From: Pseudoscleropodium purum
Taxonomy: Eukaryota > Streptophyta > Bryopsida > Hypnales > Brachytheciaceae
Length of the DNA: 64,000 bases
Assembly (NCBI GenBank): GCA_963969395.1
Contig: OZ017802.1
Location: 2,234,501 to 2,298,500, forward strand
Reading direction: 5' to 3'
This document shows, piece by piece, positions 33,595 to 47,341 of the stretch. The translations under genes were made by a program, and so were the position numbers. The notes below the pieces were generated by a model, which was not told the DNA's origin, did no database searches, and saw only the letters and a program-made list of their open reading frames with translations. How positions within the stretch are numbered: the stretch's first letter is position 1; each line of letters opens with the position of its first letter.

Positions 33595-36108
33595 GTAGAT
33601 AGCACATAGAAGAATTTTAAATTGTTGGATGATTTTGAATTATACATATATACATTTGTTACAATATTCAAGCACACTTTATTACAATTTCAATACAATT
33701 TGTTATTTGAAAATCTATACATTTTCAAACATGTAAGAGCATCTTGAAGTTCATAAACTTTTTTTGAATTGGCCTAGGAATTAAAAATTCATAAGATTAT
33801 TGTACTCTACTATACAACTAATGTTGAATAAACCTAGTAGTGTCCAAATAAGCATCTAAGTATGGTTGCTATCATTAATCCATAAATGCCCAACTAATTA
33901 TACATGGTTGATCTATAATTCCAAGCTCACTTTTTTTTTTTGGAAAACAAATGGGAGGCCCATTGCATTAAAAAAACCACAGTGAAACAACCAAGCCTAA
34001 AAGGCTAGACATGAAGAGATAAGAGCATTAGAGAACTAGAACAGAACCTAAGTAAAGCTACACATATTAAGGGCTTGCTTTTGCCAAATAATTTTCAAAT
34101 TAAGCCTATAAACCATCACTGAAGATTTCAGGTTCATTTTGGTGTAGGTAGATAAATTCCTTTGACCATTTTTAAAAAAAATTGGGCTATTTCGAAGGTT
34201 AACTATTGAAAATTTTCATTTTTCACTCAAATAAATACACAATTGATTTGTAAGAGGTCTTCGAAGCCATGTATATCCATTCATAAATGAGCAAAGCTTG
34301 CTAATTTTACTTCATTTTCCAACTTTGAGCAAAGTTTGCCAATTTCACTTGATTTGAGATTAAAAAATTTGTATTTATTCATTTGCTTTGAAAATGATCC
34401 CAATGGAAAGAATAAAGTGTTTTCATGATTTTCACCTTTGAAAATTTAAACATGCACGTGTATAGAGTTATTTGTGATTTATACTTATTAAAAAAATTGC
34501 ATTTCAACAATTGCAAGTGATTTAGGTAATGAGTTTGACAGCTCTTCATTTAAACGTAAGGTTTTTGGAAGTACATTTTAGCATGCTACCACAATTTGTA
34601 GTTGTTTTTGTTACCTCTAATCCTAAAAAACTTTATATGCAAATTTCTAAAACATTGTGGAGAAAAAAACTTTAAAAAAATAGAAATGAATATTTTTTTT
34701 GTTATAATTTCACAATTTTTATTCAATTTTGCACTCAAAATTGGTAGGCATGCTCCTAAATAAGCTCTTTAAATATCTATATGGTTAGATTTTGAAAAAA
34801 AAAATTTGCTTCATTAGAGATAACTATAAACAACCCATGTTCTTTCTTTATAGTCAAAGCACTCTTGAAAAGGCTTAGGCATTTAGTGGTCAAACAACAT
34901 TTATTATGATCGATTCTTGTTGAGAAGTGAAAAAAAATTAGAAACTGGCTAAGATAAAAAAATTAAATAAAATCCAAAACAAGCGGAAACCTAAAAAGAG
35001 AAAACATAAATGTGCATTCTGTCTACATTTTAGCCCAGCATCTTTACAGGTCAATTTTTGGTCAATTCTGGGTTCACGGGCAGTGAAGTGAAAAAATAAG
35101 GGGCAGTAGAGGAAAGTCTTTTGTATAATAATAGACACAGTCTTTTAATTTGAGGCGGGCAATCAAAGGACGCCATTGAGATCAATTGAGTTCACGTAAA
35201 ATTAATTTTGGGGTCTGCAACAAACTGAAGCTTCTATTTCTTAGTTCCGAACAATATCTTAAAACTTTATTTTGATACAAAAGTACCCGGATATGCCATT
35301 TTGGGGTACTCATAAGTACAATGAATCTCTGGAACTCCCAATGACAGACTGCCATTAAATTACTACTGTTTAATGCAATGGTTCTTCCATTTGTTCAAGA
35401 AAAAATTAAAAAAATTAAAAATTAAAAATTAAAAATTACTACGGCAACCTGATGATGTTTAGTGGAGAGAGCCCAAATTAGTATTGGTTGCAATTCTTTA
35501 AGCCATCATTTGGTACGCCAAATTCTACTTTGTTCTTCCCATTTTTACCAATTTTTTATTTTTATTTTTTATTATCATATCAAATAGAGAACCATTGCAT
35601 TCTATTTTTACCAATTTGCCATTGCAAAACGCTATTTTAAAAGGAAAGCGAATTCCTAACATTTACGGCCAGGGTGGTAGTTGCACTTTTTTTTTCCAAT
35701 AATTCATTTGGGGAAAAAAAAAGGAAAAAAAAAAAAGAATGCTGATACTGTATCTGTTGCTTGTATTAAAAATAGCTAAACCACTAACCAAATGGAATCT
35801 GAATAAACTCTTAGTGCCAGAATCGTTTCTTGATTTTTTTTCATAATTTTTTTTCGTTATATCTTTATAGATGTATATTATTTATTTCAGTTTCATCAAA
35901 TTCTTTGGACACAAAGTGTGAATTTTTAAAAGTCAAATAGTACTTTGGACAAATGAGAAGTTTTGGGGTCTCAAAAGTCCTTGGAATCTCTTGGATCATT
36001 ATCAAGAATTAGGAGGTTTGAGCATTGAAGAATTACGAACAAATAATATATTATTATAATTATTATAATTATTTTGATACAATAGGAGAGATTCCATTAC
36101 AATGGAGA
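33595..36108. other. AT-rich intergenic DNA
   Basis: No gene recognised. An ATTAAAA-type simple repeat lies at 35403-35440 and A runs at 35717-35740. The sequence GGCTTAGGCATTTAGTGGTCAA near 34868 resembles a decayed right end of a family B element, but no matching left end was found. Confidence 0.35.
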
Positions 36109-36779
36109 TTAACCCCTAAATGCATGAGGCTTTTATTGAACTTATTTATGATTGCTTTAAACAAATCAATAAGATGAACTTTTTATCAAGTTTACTATTC
36201 TTTTGAATTGTGTTGTAGAATCTTAAACAAAGATTCTTAGGAAATTCTTTTTTTTATCAAATGTGGATTGATTAATTATAATATTTGATCATATAGGAGA
36301 TAAAATTTGAAAATCAATGGAAGTCTTTAGATCCTCTTTTTACGTGTCTAATTTAAGATAGAAATCTTGAAAAAAAATATGAGGTCAAAGGACATAACAT
36401 ATATAACCATAAACAACTTAAGCCTTTTCAAAATCTATAATTTCTACAATTTTTTTAAATGAGTTTTCAAAGATCTTTTCTTCTAAAATTTAGGATTTTT
36501 GAAGATCATTTCTAAAGTTTTTTAACATTGAAAAGTCAAGATCGATTTGGAATGAACACTTATACATGAAATTTTTAAAAGAAGTTTCATGAAAATGTTT
36601 TTCCTTGAAAAAAAAATTGGTCCTAAGAAATCAACTTTAAAGTAGGTATTCTTCTATAACTGCTAAAAAAGCATAAACTACCTAGCTAACACTACTAAAA
36701 CTAATAATTTGATAAAATTCTATTTAACTTCAAAATTTGTTGAAAAAAAAATGTTGTGCCTTGTGCATTTAGGGGTTAA
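36109..36779. mobile_element. Family B TTAA element (copy 2), complete
   Basis: TTAA (36109-36112) + CCCCTAAATGCATGAGGC at the left and GTGCCTTGTGCATTTAGGGG + TTAA (36776-36779) at the right. Inverted repeats of about 18 bp, body 663 bp, no coding capacity. The interior aligns with the copy at 592-1223 ('gaggtcaaaggacataacat', 'tctacaatttttttaaatgag', 'gaaaagtcaag'). Confidence 0.8.
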
Positions 36780-39700
36780 ATCCTAAAGGACTAAAGAGAT
36801 GACTTTGCATTCTTTTTAGATCTAAAGCATGCTCTCTTGAATTTATAATTTGGAATTTTTGGGTGAATTCTTCATAATAGATGTCAATCATCCCAATATA
36901 GGTGTGAAGCTTTGTTTATGGTCGTTCCAATAAATACTACAAAAGTTAGAAGTTTTTTCAATTTTCATGTCAAAATGCATAGCTATAAATATGTCCTAAA
37001 AAACATTTTGAAAGAGTTTTGGGCCTCTAAACACCAAAAAACTTTTAAAATTAATATACCATTCTATATAGAAGTTTTATGGACCAAATTTTGATGGTGA
37101 AACTAATACTAATCATGCTCAATAAATTGAATAAGCAATCTTCCATCTAGTAGTCTCATAAATTAATTTTTCTTATATTTATTTTCACCATTAAAAAAAA
37201 TATTAGTAAATGAAATCTCAAACATAAATAAATAGATATAATTGCTATTATGATGATGATAGAAAGTAATATGATAATAAAAGTCTATTGCAAACAAGAG
37301 CACACCACCATATTTAGAAGACTTAAAGATTAAAACCAACATGTGGAAAAAGATAAAAATTGATAAAACTTTAAATAATCATCTATCTAGGCAATTCTAT
37401 GAAATATTGATTTTTTTACAAAAAGAATAAATACAACACTTCTAGTCCTATTTAAAGGCCTATGTGAACCAAGAATGCATTTGCTCAACCCCACACCAAA
37501 TCCTCATAGTGCATAGAGGTATGATTTATCAAATTTATAGTTGATGTTGCAAACATACCACTCCCTTTTTGTAATATTTTGATAACATTACAAACAAACA
37601 AAACATCTTTGAAGATAAGGGGCTACAAAAAGTCAACCTAATAATTTAATAATAAAAAATTGTGATCTTCTCATTAAAAAAACTCGTTAAGAAATTTATT
37701 TATAAAGTTCTTTAAGAATATACCTACAAAGTCTATACAATGGCATAATCATCACATTGCAAGGGAGAATTTTCCAACACCATCTAGGATGATTACTATG
37801 GTTGAACTTGCACAATTATTGAACAAATTTGATTGAAGACATTTTTTTAAGATCAATTGGAAATATGATACAAAATTTTCAACTTGGTATAGGTACTAAT
37901 TATAATTGAGAATTTTTACTCATAATCCTACACCTTACAATATTATCCATCAAGGTGCTTGTTTCCTATATTTAAAGGAAAAGGTTGAATATTTGACTTT
38001 TGTTAATGACAAAAACCTTAACAAATGGATTTCTAAGATTAAAAAAATGACTTTTTATTGATTCTCAAACATTAAACTAAATTAGAAGGAGAGTAGAAAT
38101 TGATACTTAAATGCATTGTGATTTGGTACATTTAATATCAACAAAATTATCTATAAACCTTAAATGACGCCTAAAGACATTTATAGTTCATTGTTCAATA
38201 ATATTATGTTTTAAAAAAGAAAAGACAATAAATTTTTGCTACTTCAAACAATAGAGCTAAATAATGTCATTGGAGCAACCATGCTTCTATGCAAAGCCAG
38301 GGTCAAGCAATATATGTAATATTTGCTAAATTGCATCTACTATATTCAAAGTTTTTACAACATTAGACATGCCCCATGGATTCTTGACCTTTCTTTGATG
38401 AAATCTCACTATACTTTAGAGACAAATTAATATCATTTCCATTGAAAAGAAAAAACTATACATAGAGAGAGAAAGAGATGAATGAAGTGGACCAAATTTT
38501 ATTTTTTTAATTAATTATCCATTTTGTACAAGGATAAATTTTCTTTAAAATATTGTTCAAATAGGTTCAAACCAAAAGCAAAATGTTTTTACAATTGTAA
38601 AACACCCAAAATAAAACCAATAAGGAAATTATAGAAGATACCCCGTTATCATGTAATCAACAAAAATATTTAATAAGGAAGGAATATTCAAGTATATTAG
38701 AAAACAACTTTTGTCTATTTTTCAAATTTGTGAATAGCTTGGTCACTCAAATGCTTCATTATTGTGTGGTTTTGAACTAGCTCTTGTCAAGACGATGAAA
38801 AATGAAAAAAATTGCTTGAATGAAGATTTGATGTGTAAATTTTAGTGAAGACAAATTTTATTTTGCTTTGAAAGCTAAAGATGTACATTCTTCCCATGTT
38901 CCCTAGGCTCTTTTCATGGTCAACTTTGAAATAAATAACCTATAATGAGACCTAGCTTTGATATAGATTAATGAAAAAAATATGTGATGCCAGATTGAAT
39001 AGTTGCATCCCTTATTTGTATACAAATTCTGAAAGTCATTAGTTGATCGATTTTTGTCTTCCATGGCATTATAAGATTAAGCATTACTTTGAAGAAAGAT
39101 TACCTTTCTCTTCTCTATCCATCATTTAAGAAATAGACTTTAGGGCATTTATTCCCTAAAGGAACTTGAATACAATTGGCCCTTAGGTGTCGAAGGTGGG
39201 TTTTTTGAATGAAAAGTTGTGATTATATGGGAAAGAAGTTTAAAGTGGTTTAAATTTTTTTGAAGATGAATGCATTGATGAGTGTCTCAAAAGCAGTACA
39301 TCTAACCTCATTATAAGTCACAAAAGCCAAAAGTTGTTTTCTTTGATGACTACTACTAACATTGAAAATAGGAAAGAAATTTTTTTAAGTGAAAGGCAAC
39401 CTACATTAATCCTCTACAATAAAACACAATAGAAAAATGATGATGATAAGAACAATTACTTGTCAAAAAAACATCTCCAAAATTTGACCTTCATTTTAAC
39501 TATTAAAAAGTTCTTATTTCTATATTTAAAAAAGTTCTTATAATATAAAAAAACATTTCATTCAAGCAAAACCTTTGAAGCTCTTATAAAAAAGTCACTA
39601 GGAAACATTTAAATATATCTATATCCTCAAAAATGTTCATATGTCATGGTTTGTTCACTTGGAATAGGCCATATACTACACCTCAAAAGTCCTATATTCC

Positions 39701-40294
39701 TATTAGAAATTAAAAGTTCCTAAACCAACTACATAAAAATCTTCATAATCAAGTTTTCAAGTATTTTGTGCAAAAAAATTTGAAAAGATGTGACCATTTG
39801 TGGCCTAAAGCTTATATAATGTTAACATTTCTTAAAACATCTTTGTGACCAATTTATTGAGACACCCAACCATGCATTCACCGTTGTAAATTCAAAAATT
39901 GTGGATATTTTTACTATATAGAATTCAATAATGTTTAAAATAATAGGAATTATTATGTAGAAATTATTTTATGCTTAGAGTAGGGAGAAATGGTGCAATT
40001 TCTTGAATATAGTAACTAGTAGGGTGTTGACAATGGACAAAAGTTTCAAATGCAATGCTAATTTTTTTTGTACGTATTGACATACAAAGGAAGAATATTG
40101 TTGTGGTATAAACATTTTACTAAATGTTCTGTAGAATCCTTGAAAAATGCTTATACAAGGATTAAAAAACAAGAATATATTTGTTTTGTATTGATGGAAA
40201 GGGTTGTACATATATATTTCTAGTCATCACACGTACAAATAAGGCATGATCACCTATACTTGCTATTGATTGCAATTGAACATAATTATCATTA
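36780..40294. other. AT-rich intergenic DNA
   Basis: Starts with ATCCTAAAGGACTAAAG directly after the TTAA of the family B copy, which looks like the terminus of another TTAA element sharing the same target; its other end was not found. The remaining 3.4 kb show no gene, LTR or inverted-repeat element. Confidence 0.35.
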
Positions 40295-41238
40295 TTAACC
40301 CCTAAAGGTCAGAGACTATATTTTCACCAAAATCTCTCCAAAACTGCCATTTTTTATACAAGCATCAAATTTGAAATGAAAAACACTTTTGGACACATAG
40401 AACCATCGGATCTTGTAGTAAACTAGTTTAAAAAGATGTGGAAAAAATTTCAGAATTTTCAACCATGTAGATTGCAAGATATTAATGTTTGAAGTGACAA
40501 AAACCATTTTTTTGACCCTATGAAAATACGGGCAGATGCACTTCACAAGGTTATATTTGTATGAAAAAATGTCCAAAATGATGGTATCTCTTGGATTCAT
40601 TCTTCAAGTCAAGTTAAATACATGCTTGAAAATTTTTAGATCATTTGGAATTGCACAACATATAGGAAAAAAATAGTAAGTAGAAAGAAGTACAAAGTGA
40701 TTCAAAACACTAAATTGTTAAGAATTTAATTATGGAATTGAAAAATTCCAATCCTAATAGTGCTAATGTATTAATAAACAATTTACATCATATTTTTTTA
40801 TTTTTTTCAAAAAATATTAAAAATTGAGTTAAATAAAGGACTCCAAAGTTTATATTTGAGTAGGGAATCCATGACTACCCACAAACTAGAGCACCTCATA
40901 ACTTTCATCACGTAAATCAAAATGGAATGATTTGAAGCTTTCCATATATATGTAAATCTAAAAAAAAAAGGTTTCAAATTTTTATTTTCAAAAAAAGTGA
41001 TTTTTTAAGAAATTTTTGGGTTGCTCGTTGAGCATTGAAAATTACATATCATGTGATAACTTTTGAACTATGTAGTCAAAAGTTATGAAAATTGTTGGGC
41101 CTTAAAGCTACTCCTTGGGCACATGTTGTGTGAAAGTTTCACCAAAAAAAAAAAAAAAAAAAAAAAAACTCCATTCTTAGTGAGTTGCCCAAAATTGCTA
41201 TATTGCCAAAAAACACAGTTTTGACCTTTAGGGGTTAA
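40295..41238 (-). mobile_element. Family A TTAA element, complete, reverse orientation
   Basis: TTAA (40295-40298) + CCCCTAAAGGTCAGAGACTA at the left and TTTTGACCTTTAGGGG + TTAA (41235-41238) at the right. Interior order is the reverse of the copy at 15906. It contains an A run at 41144-41168 that other copies lack. It provides the uninterrupted version ('aaattgagttaaataaagg', about 40822) of the site into which the inner copy at 15906 inserted. Non-coding. Confidence 0.8.
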
Positions 41239-41857
41239 ATAAAGATTCTTTCTATCAAATTATATTGGCAATTGAAAAGAAACTCCAACACAACTGAATA
41301 ACATGCATTATTTAGATACAATATGAATAAGTTATGAATTTTCCAAATATTGTCTCCTAATGTACCAAAAATCAATAACATACTCTCATAGACTTTCTTG
41401 ATTGTATACATCTTGTATAATCATCTAGGAAAAAGTTAATTTTCTTTGGTAAAAAATGTAGGTGTTGCTTTTAGATAGGATTGATTATGGGTAAATATAA
41501 ATCCATGACCTATATTGCATGTGAAGGACCATACATTCTTGAAGTGTGCCATTCATTCCCTTTGAAGTGTTGTTCATCCTCCCATAGTATACAATAACCA
41601 ACCTTTGAACCTAGATACAATGAACAAATTAACCTTGATGCATTCCTATGTCCAATTTCTAGACAATGGATGAAAGCCATTCTAATTTGGAAAGATACTT
41701 TATCAAGTTCTTGTCCTCTCTAATGGTTGCATTTGGTGTTACTAGTATACATTATTTTTCTAAAATTACAAATGTGGAAGTGTGTCAAGTGGTTAACCAA
41801 GCTAAAATTGTATTGACCTTAGTTCAATATTGGACTTGCAAAAACAAGGTCATGGAT
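41239..41857. other. Intergenic DNA, nothing recognised
   Basis: Moderately AT-rich. The open frame running from 41666 into the next element has no recognised domain. Confidence 0.35.
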
Positions 41858-42405
41858 TTAACCCTAAAGCGCGTCGATGTCCATACTCCGGACGATGAAC
41901 AGAGTGTTTCCAAGAGTTGTGTAGTCCAACAAACTTTTCATTCATCCAATGTAATACTTGAATCTTGAAAAGCCAACCTTCCTTAATGACCAAATTCATG
42001 AAATTGCAATAAATGATATTTGTCTGAAAAGATATAAGCCAAATGTGCAAAAAATTGAAAAAGGATTGAGCCGTTAAGAAGTTAAGGAACGCAAAAATTT
42101 CAAAAAAAATCACCATATCAAGAGAACCTCATTTCAAATCCATTCTAACAAGTTTTACTCAAAAATTGACAATGTATTTGGCTTGTAGTTGAATTTCAAA
42201 GAAATTTTAAAATTTTCCTTTCAAAATTTATAAAAAAAATATTAGTGATAGCATTGGGGAATCTACCATATGGATGAAATCTAAAACTCAAAGTCTATAA
42301 CTTTTGCTTGTATATTAATTCCAAGATATTCTTCCAAATAATACTTTATGATGATTTTTCTCAAATTGTCAATTCTGGAGAAGACTCTAGAAGTTTAGGG
42401 GTTTA
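41858..42405. mobile_element. Family C TTAA element (probable)
   Basis: Left end TTAA (41858-41861) + CCCTAAAGCGCGTCGATG; right end CTCTAGAAGTTTAGGGG + TTTA, so one border is decayed. Only about 8-9 terminal bases pair well. The interior is unlike families A and B. About 540 bp, non-coding. Weaker than A and B. Confidence 0.45.
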
Positions 42406-42525
42406 TCATTTATATTGATTTAGGTTGTAGTATTCCAAAATACCAATCATATTGGTTTGTAATGTATAGCATCGCTCAATATTACATTTTTTTAACAATA
42501 CTAATATATGGCCATCTAATGGACT

Positions 42526-43443
42526 TTAATTTCTAAAGGATTTTGACTATGTTTTCACCCAAAACACTCCAAAAGTGCCATATCTAGAAATGTCAAATTT
42601 TAGAAATAAACACAATTTTGAAAACATGTAACCGTAGAATTTTGTAGTATGCTGGTTTGAGAACATGTAAAAAAATTTCAGAAATTTCCATTGTGTAGAT
42701 TGCAAGATATTAGTATTTGAATTGACTGAAAAATCTTTTTTTTGGCCACACAAAGAACTGGACAACTACACTTTATTAGGTCACATTTGTAAAAAGAAAT
42801 GTCCAAAATGGTGGTGCTTCTTTGATTCATTATTCCAGGTGAGTTGGCTATATGCTTAGAAAAATTCAAAACATTTGGAATTGTACAACACATTGGAAAA
42901 AATAGTAAATAGAAAGAAGTAGAGAATGATTCAAAATACGAAATTATTGAGAATTTAGTTATGGAATTGAAAAGTGTCAATCCCAATGCTTGTAATGTTA
43001 TAATGTTCTAATAAGAAATCTACAATCAATTTTATTTTATTTTTTCAAAAATATTTAAAATAGAGTTAAATTATTGACTTCAAAGTTTATTTTAGAGTAG
43101 AAAATCCATTCCTACCTACAAACTAAAACTTCTCCAAACTTTCATCTCATTAATCAAAATGGAATAGTTCAAAGCTTTCCACATATATATAAATCTAAAA
43201 ATCAATTTTAAATTTTATTTCTTAAAGAAGTGATTCAAAGAAAAATTGAGTTGCCTAGCATGCATGTTGAGCAATGAAAATGACATATCATACAATAACT
43301 TTCTAATAATGTAGTAAAAAATTATGAAAATTATTGGGCCTTGAAGCTACTCCTTGAGCACATGTTGTGTGAAAATTTCAGCAAAAAAAAATTTCATTCA
43401 CTATGTTACCAAGAAAAAGGCAATTTAGAGCTGTAGGGGATAA
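42526..43443 (-). mobile_element. Family A TTAA element, decayed copy
   Basis: Left border TTAA (42526-42529) + TTTCTAAAGGATTTTGACTA, right border GAGCTGTAGGGG + ATAA (43440-43443). Interior landmarks agree with the other reverse copies ('atgtccaaaatggtggtgcttc', 'gtagagaatgattcaaaata'). Both ends carry substitutions. Non-coding. Confidence 0.7.
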
Positions 43444-43453
43444 AATACACATA

Positions 43454-43811
43454 CAGTAGAACCACGCATTATCAACCAGGGCCTTTTTTTTTGGAACAGT
43501 GTCCTCTTTGTTGGCCTCACTCCAGAGGCCAGTTTTTGGAGGGATGAAGCTAGAGTGGTCAAATTTCTGACAGACTGGCGAAATTTTGCCAAAAATAAAA
43601 GTCTTGTTATCAACCAGGGACCCATACCCAACTTGCATGGTTGAAAATAGTTGCAACCAAGACCAGAACAAATTTCCAACCAAAGTGTAGAATGTATTTT
43701 TCCTTCTTTTCAAAATTAGGACTAATCAAATCATAGAAATTTACATTGCTATATACTGCTCCAGAACATATGTGAAATTCCTAGAGTGATCATTCACGGG
43801 TGGTTCTACCA
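43454..43811. mobile_element. pogo-like (Tc1/mariner) MITE, 358 bp
   Basis: Left end CAGTAGAACCACGCATTATC after TA (43452-43453); right end, read in reverse, TGGTAGAACCACCCGTGAAT before TA (43812-43813). The CAGTAGAACC start and TA target match pogo/Tigger-type termini. The motif TTATCAACCAGGG(C/A)CC occurs twice inside (near 43468 and 43606). No transposase frame. Confidence 0.6.
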
Positions 43812-43813
43812 TA

Positions 43814-45413
43814 CACTTAAAATCATTTTTCTTGTACTCTGAGATATCCAAGCTTTTTTTTCGAGGACCCCATTGATCCTCTCACCCCTTCCGGGCCTCT
43901 GTGATATATAACGTGGACATGCGTCCGGGTAAGTCATTGGACTTCGTACTTTTCATAGTTTTCAATCAGTACGAGTTTTTGTGGTTCTACCCTTTAAAGA
44001 GATCCAACCAATGCCAACTGCAACTTCTGACAAAACCCATGTCAACTCCATGACGTGGAAAATGGGAGTTTGCGTCCACTCACAAGCTGCCATTGCACAT
44101 GACCAATAAATTCTTCAGAGCCTCAATGCATATGATTGGCATGGAAGCTGGGCTGGCGGGATCAGGCCGGGACTTCATTCAGGGTCCGTCGAGGTACAAT
44201 GGGGGTTGTAGTCATTGTGAAATTGCCATACCGGTTCCAACAAATCTATGTGAGGGGTCGGTGTAAATAAAGAGGTTGTTTGTTCTTTTCTTTGTGGCTA
44301 CATCCATTTGGACTGAAGTTTCGTGTTTTTTTTCTTCATAAATGATCATGAATCATTGGTCTAAGATGGTATGCCATAGATGACATATAAAGGGCTAAAT
44401 AAAGAAGTTTTGTGCATGTTCTTTCTCATGAACTAAATTTATGGCACTTTAAATGTAACAATGACTATATTGGTGTTAACTTCTTTAAGGATTGAAATAC
44501 ATTTTGGGTCGACAAACTATAAAAAATTAGCATTTTTTATGGCAATGAGAAAAAAATGGAAAAAAACACTCAATAGATGTGTAATTTGGGGAGGATTTAA
44601 ATATCTAAATTATAATTAATCTACAATTATAACATTCTTGAACTCTGAGATATGGTATCCAATGTTCAAGAAGAACCAATGGCTAGTTCAAGATTAGCCA
44701 GTGGAATTAGAAAAAGTCTAGTTGCAATTCAAAAATATCAATATAAAAATAGTGAAAAATCTATAAAATTCCTATTTTTGATTAAGAAATAGAGAAAATA
44801 ACCAAACTCTATACTTGAAAAAAAATTTCAATTTCAAAATTGAAGGAAAATAGTTGGTAGAACTCAAAATACTTCTTGAATGGTGATGGTATTGTCACTT
44901 CACTATAAAAAATCTTGAAGGGAAGGTTGTCGTGTGTTGTGAGCCAATGAAATAAAATAATTTCTATTGCAACACAAATAAATGACATTGAAGAAAAGAG
45001 ACCCCAACGTCATAATTAGTCAAGAATGTTATGACCACGACAAGAATTCAAAAATATTTATTTGTGCTTTTTGACTAATTGAGGGACTTCAAATTCTCAC
45101 AAGTTAAATCCATAAGCACCTACTCAAGCAATGTATATTTGACCAATTGGTGTTATTGAATAATTCCATTTTAAAATTTTGATAAGAAAAAATAGGAATA
45201 AATATGAGTCAAAGTCAATTTTTTAATTGAGGATGAATTGGTTACAACAAGAAGGTTATATTTGGTACAACAAGATTCATATTGCTCATACTAAAGATGC
45301 TGAGATCAACCAAGAGAGAATCCATTTGCATATGTAGTAGATGCTAAAACGGCACAAATAATACATTCAACGATTACGGAAAGGAATATAGTAGTTGGTT
45401 TAAGGCGCAAGTT
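43814..45413. other. Intergenic DNA with a GC-raised patch at 43880-44280
   Basis: The patch is distinctly less AT-rich (for example CCCCTTCCGGGCCTCTGTG near 43885 and GGCTGGCGGGATCAGGCCGG near 44152) and contains a second GTGGTTCTACCC near 43980, like the end of the preceding pogo-like MITE. No gene recognised. The remainder is plain AT-rich DNA. Confidence 0.4.
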
Positions 45414-46359
45414 CTTAGCCCTTCAAGGACCGAGCTGCATTTTTGGGTATCATAGCAAATATGGGCAGCTCACTAAGAATGGAGTTTTAATTATTTTGTG
45501 CTGAAATTTTCACTAAGCATGCGCCCAAGGAGTAGCTTCAAGGCTTGACAATTTTTTGTAACTTTTGACTAAATGGTCAAAAAGTTCTTGCATGATATGC
45601 GATTTTTTTTGTTCTGCGGGCAGCTTGGGCAGCTCAAAAATCTTCTTTAAAAATCAATTTAAAAATCAATAAAAATTTGAAATTGGTTCTTTAGGTTTAT
45701 ATATACATTGAAAGCTTTGAATCTTTCCATTTGGATTAATGAGTCAAAAGTTATGAGGATTCTTAGTTTGAAGGTAGTTATGGAATATCTACTCTCAAAA
45801 AAACTTTGAAGTCCTCGATTTAACTCAATTTTTAATATTTTTGAAAAAAAATAAAAACATTGGATGTAGATTGTTTACTGCAATAGTACAACCATTGGGA
45901 TTGACATTTTTCAATTCTATATCTAAATTCTTAATAATTTAGTGTTTTGATTCATTCTCTATTTCTTTCTACTTACTATTTTTTTCCTATATGTTGTACA
46001 ATTTCAAATGATCTGAAAATTTTCAAGCACGTAGCCAACTTACCTTGAAGAATGAATCCAAAGAGTTGCAACCATTTTGGACATTTTTTCATAAAGATGT
46101 GACCTTGTGAAGTGCAGCTGCGTGGATTTTTGCAAGGACAAAATAAGAATATTTGTCAATTCAAACGCTATTATCTTGCAATCCACACTATGGAAATTTC
46201 TGAATTTTTTTCCACAACCTTTCAAACTAGTTCACTACAAGATCCTACAATTACATTTTTCAAAAAATATTTTTTTTTCTAAAATTTGGTACTTGTATTA
46301 GAAATGACAATTTTGGAGTAGTTTGGGTGAAAACATAGTCTTGGTCCTTTAGGGGTTAA
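45414..46359 (+). mobile_element. Family A TTAA element
   Basis: Left border TTAG (45414-45417) + CCCTTCAAGGACC, right end CATAGTCTTGGTCCTTTAGGGG + TTAA (46356-46359). Read in reverse, the right end CCCCTAAAGGACCAAG matches the left end of the copy at 15906 over 15 bases, which defines the family inverted repeat. Interior order as in the other forward copies. Non-coding. Confidence 0.75.
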
Positions 46360-46674
46360 TAGGGTAATCACTCTTGGTTTGTATTTTGTTGGTTTATTTT
46401 AGAATGCATTATTTAGTTCAATACATGAAAGAAATAGAAAATTTTATTTAAAACTAAATCATTTTATATATAAGAAATAAATTAGAAATGGTTTATATCA
46501 AGACCAAAGCAAAAAGTCTTACTAATTTAAGAGACTAATCTCATAAAACAACGATAGGTCAAGAAATAGTTTATTGACCAATTTGGCTTTGTGTAAAGGC
46601 CAAGGTCCACGCTGATTTCATAAGATAAAGTCACTTGGAATCCTTAATAGCCAATGTATATAAAAAATTTCTAG

Positions 46675-47341
46675 TTCTTAAAATCACTTTTTAAGAAATT
46701 TAAATTTGAAATTGGTTCTCTAGATTTATATATACTTGGAAAGATTTGAATCATTCCATTTTGATCAATGAGTCAAAGTTATGAGGAGTTGTGAGTCATT
46801 ATTGAATCTCTACTTTAAAATAGACTTTGAAGTCCTTTAATTAACTCAAATTTCAATGTTCTTGTATATTAAAAAGAAAAAAAAGTAGGTGTAGATTGTT
46901 TATTACAACATTACAACCATTGCAATTTGCATATTTCAATTCCGTAAATAAATTCTTAACAACTTAGTATTTTGAATCATTTTCTCCTTCTTTCTATTTA
47001 CTATTTTTTTCCTATATGTTGTACAATTCCAAATGATGTGAAATTTTCAAGCATTTTGACAACTTGACTTGAAGAATGAATTCAAAGAATAATCACCAAT
47101 TTGAACATTTCTTCATTCTAATGTGTCCTTATAAAGTGTAGTTGTCTAAATTTTTGCAAGGCCCCCAAAAGGATTTTTGTCACTTCAAATGCTAATATCT
47201 TGCAATCTACACTGTGAAAATTTCTGAATTTTTTTTGAACATCTTTTCAAACGAGCATACTACAAGATCCTCCAATTATATGTGTCCAGTTTTCTTTTTC
47301 TTTCTAAAATTTGATACTTGTACTAAAAATGGCAGTTTTCT
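46675..47341 (+). repeat. Family A element, truncated at both ends
   Basis: Contains the central and right-hand blocks ('gatcaatgagtcaaagttatgagg', 'cctatatgttgtacaattcc', 'acttcaaatgctaatatcttgc', 'aaaaatggcagtttt') but neither terminus. It lies 315 bases from the complete copy at 45414-46359 in the same orientation. Non-coding. Confidence 0.75.

Noticed and set aside
41144..41168. A run as the tail of a LINE or SINE
   Set aside because: It is an internal A-run expansion of a family A element; no target duplication or upstream retroposon body is present.
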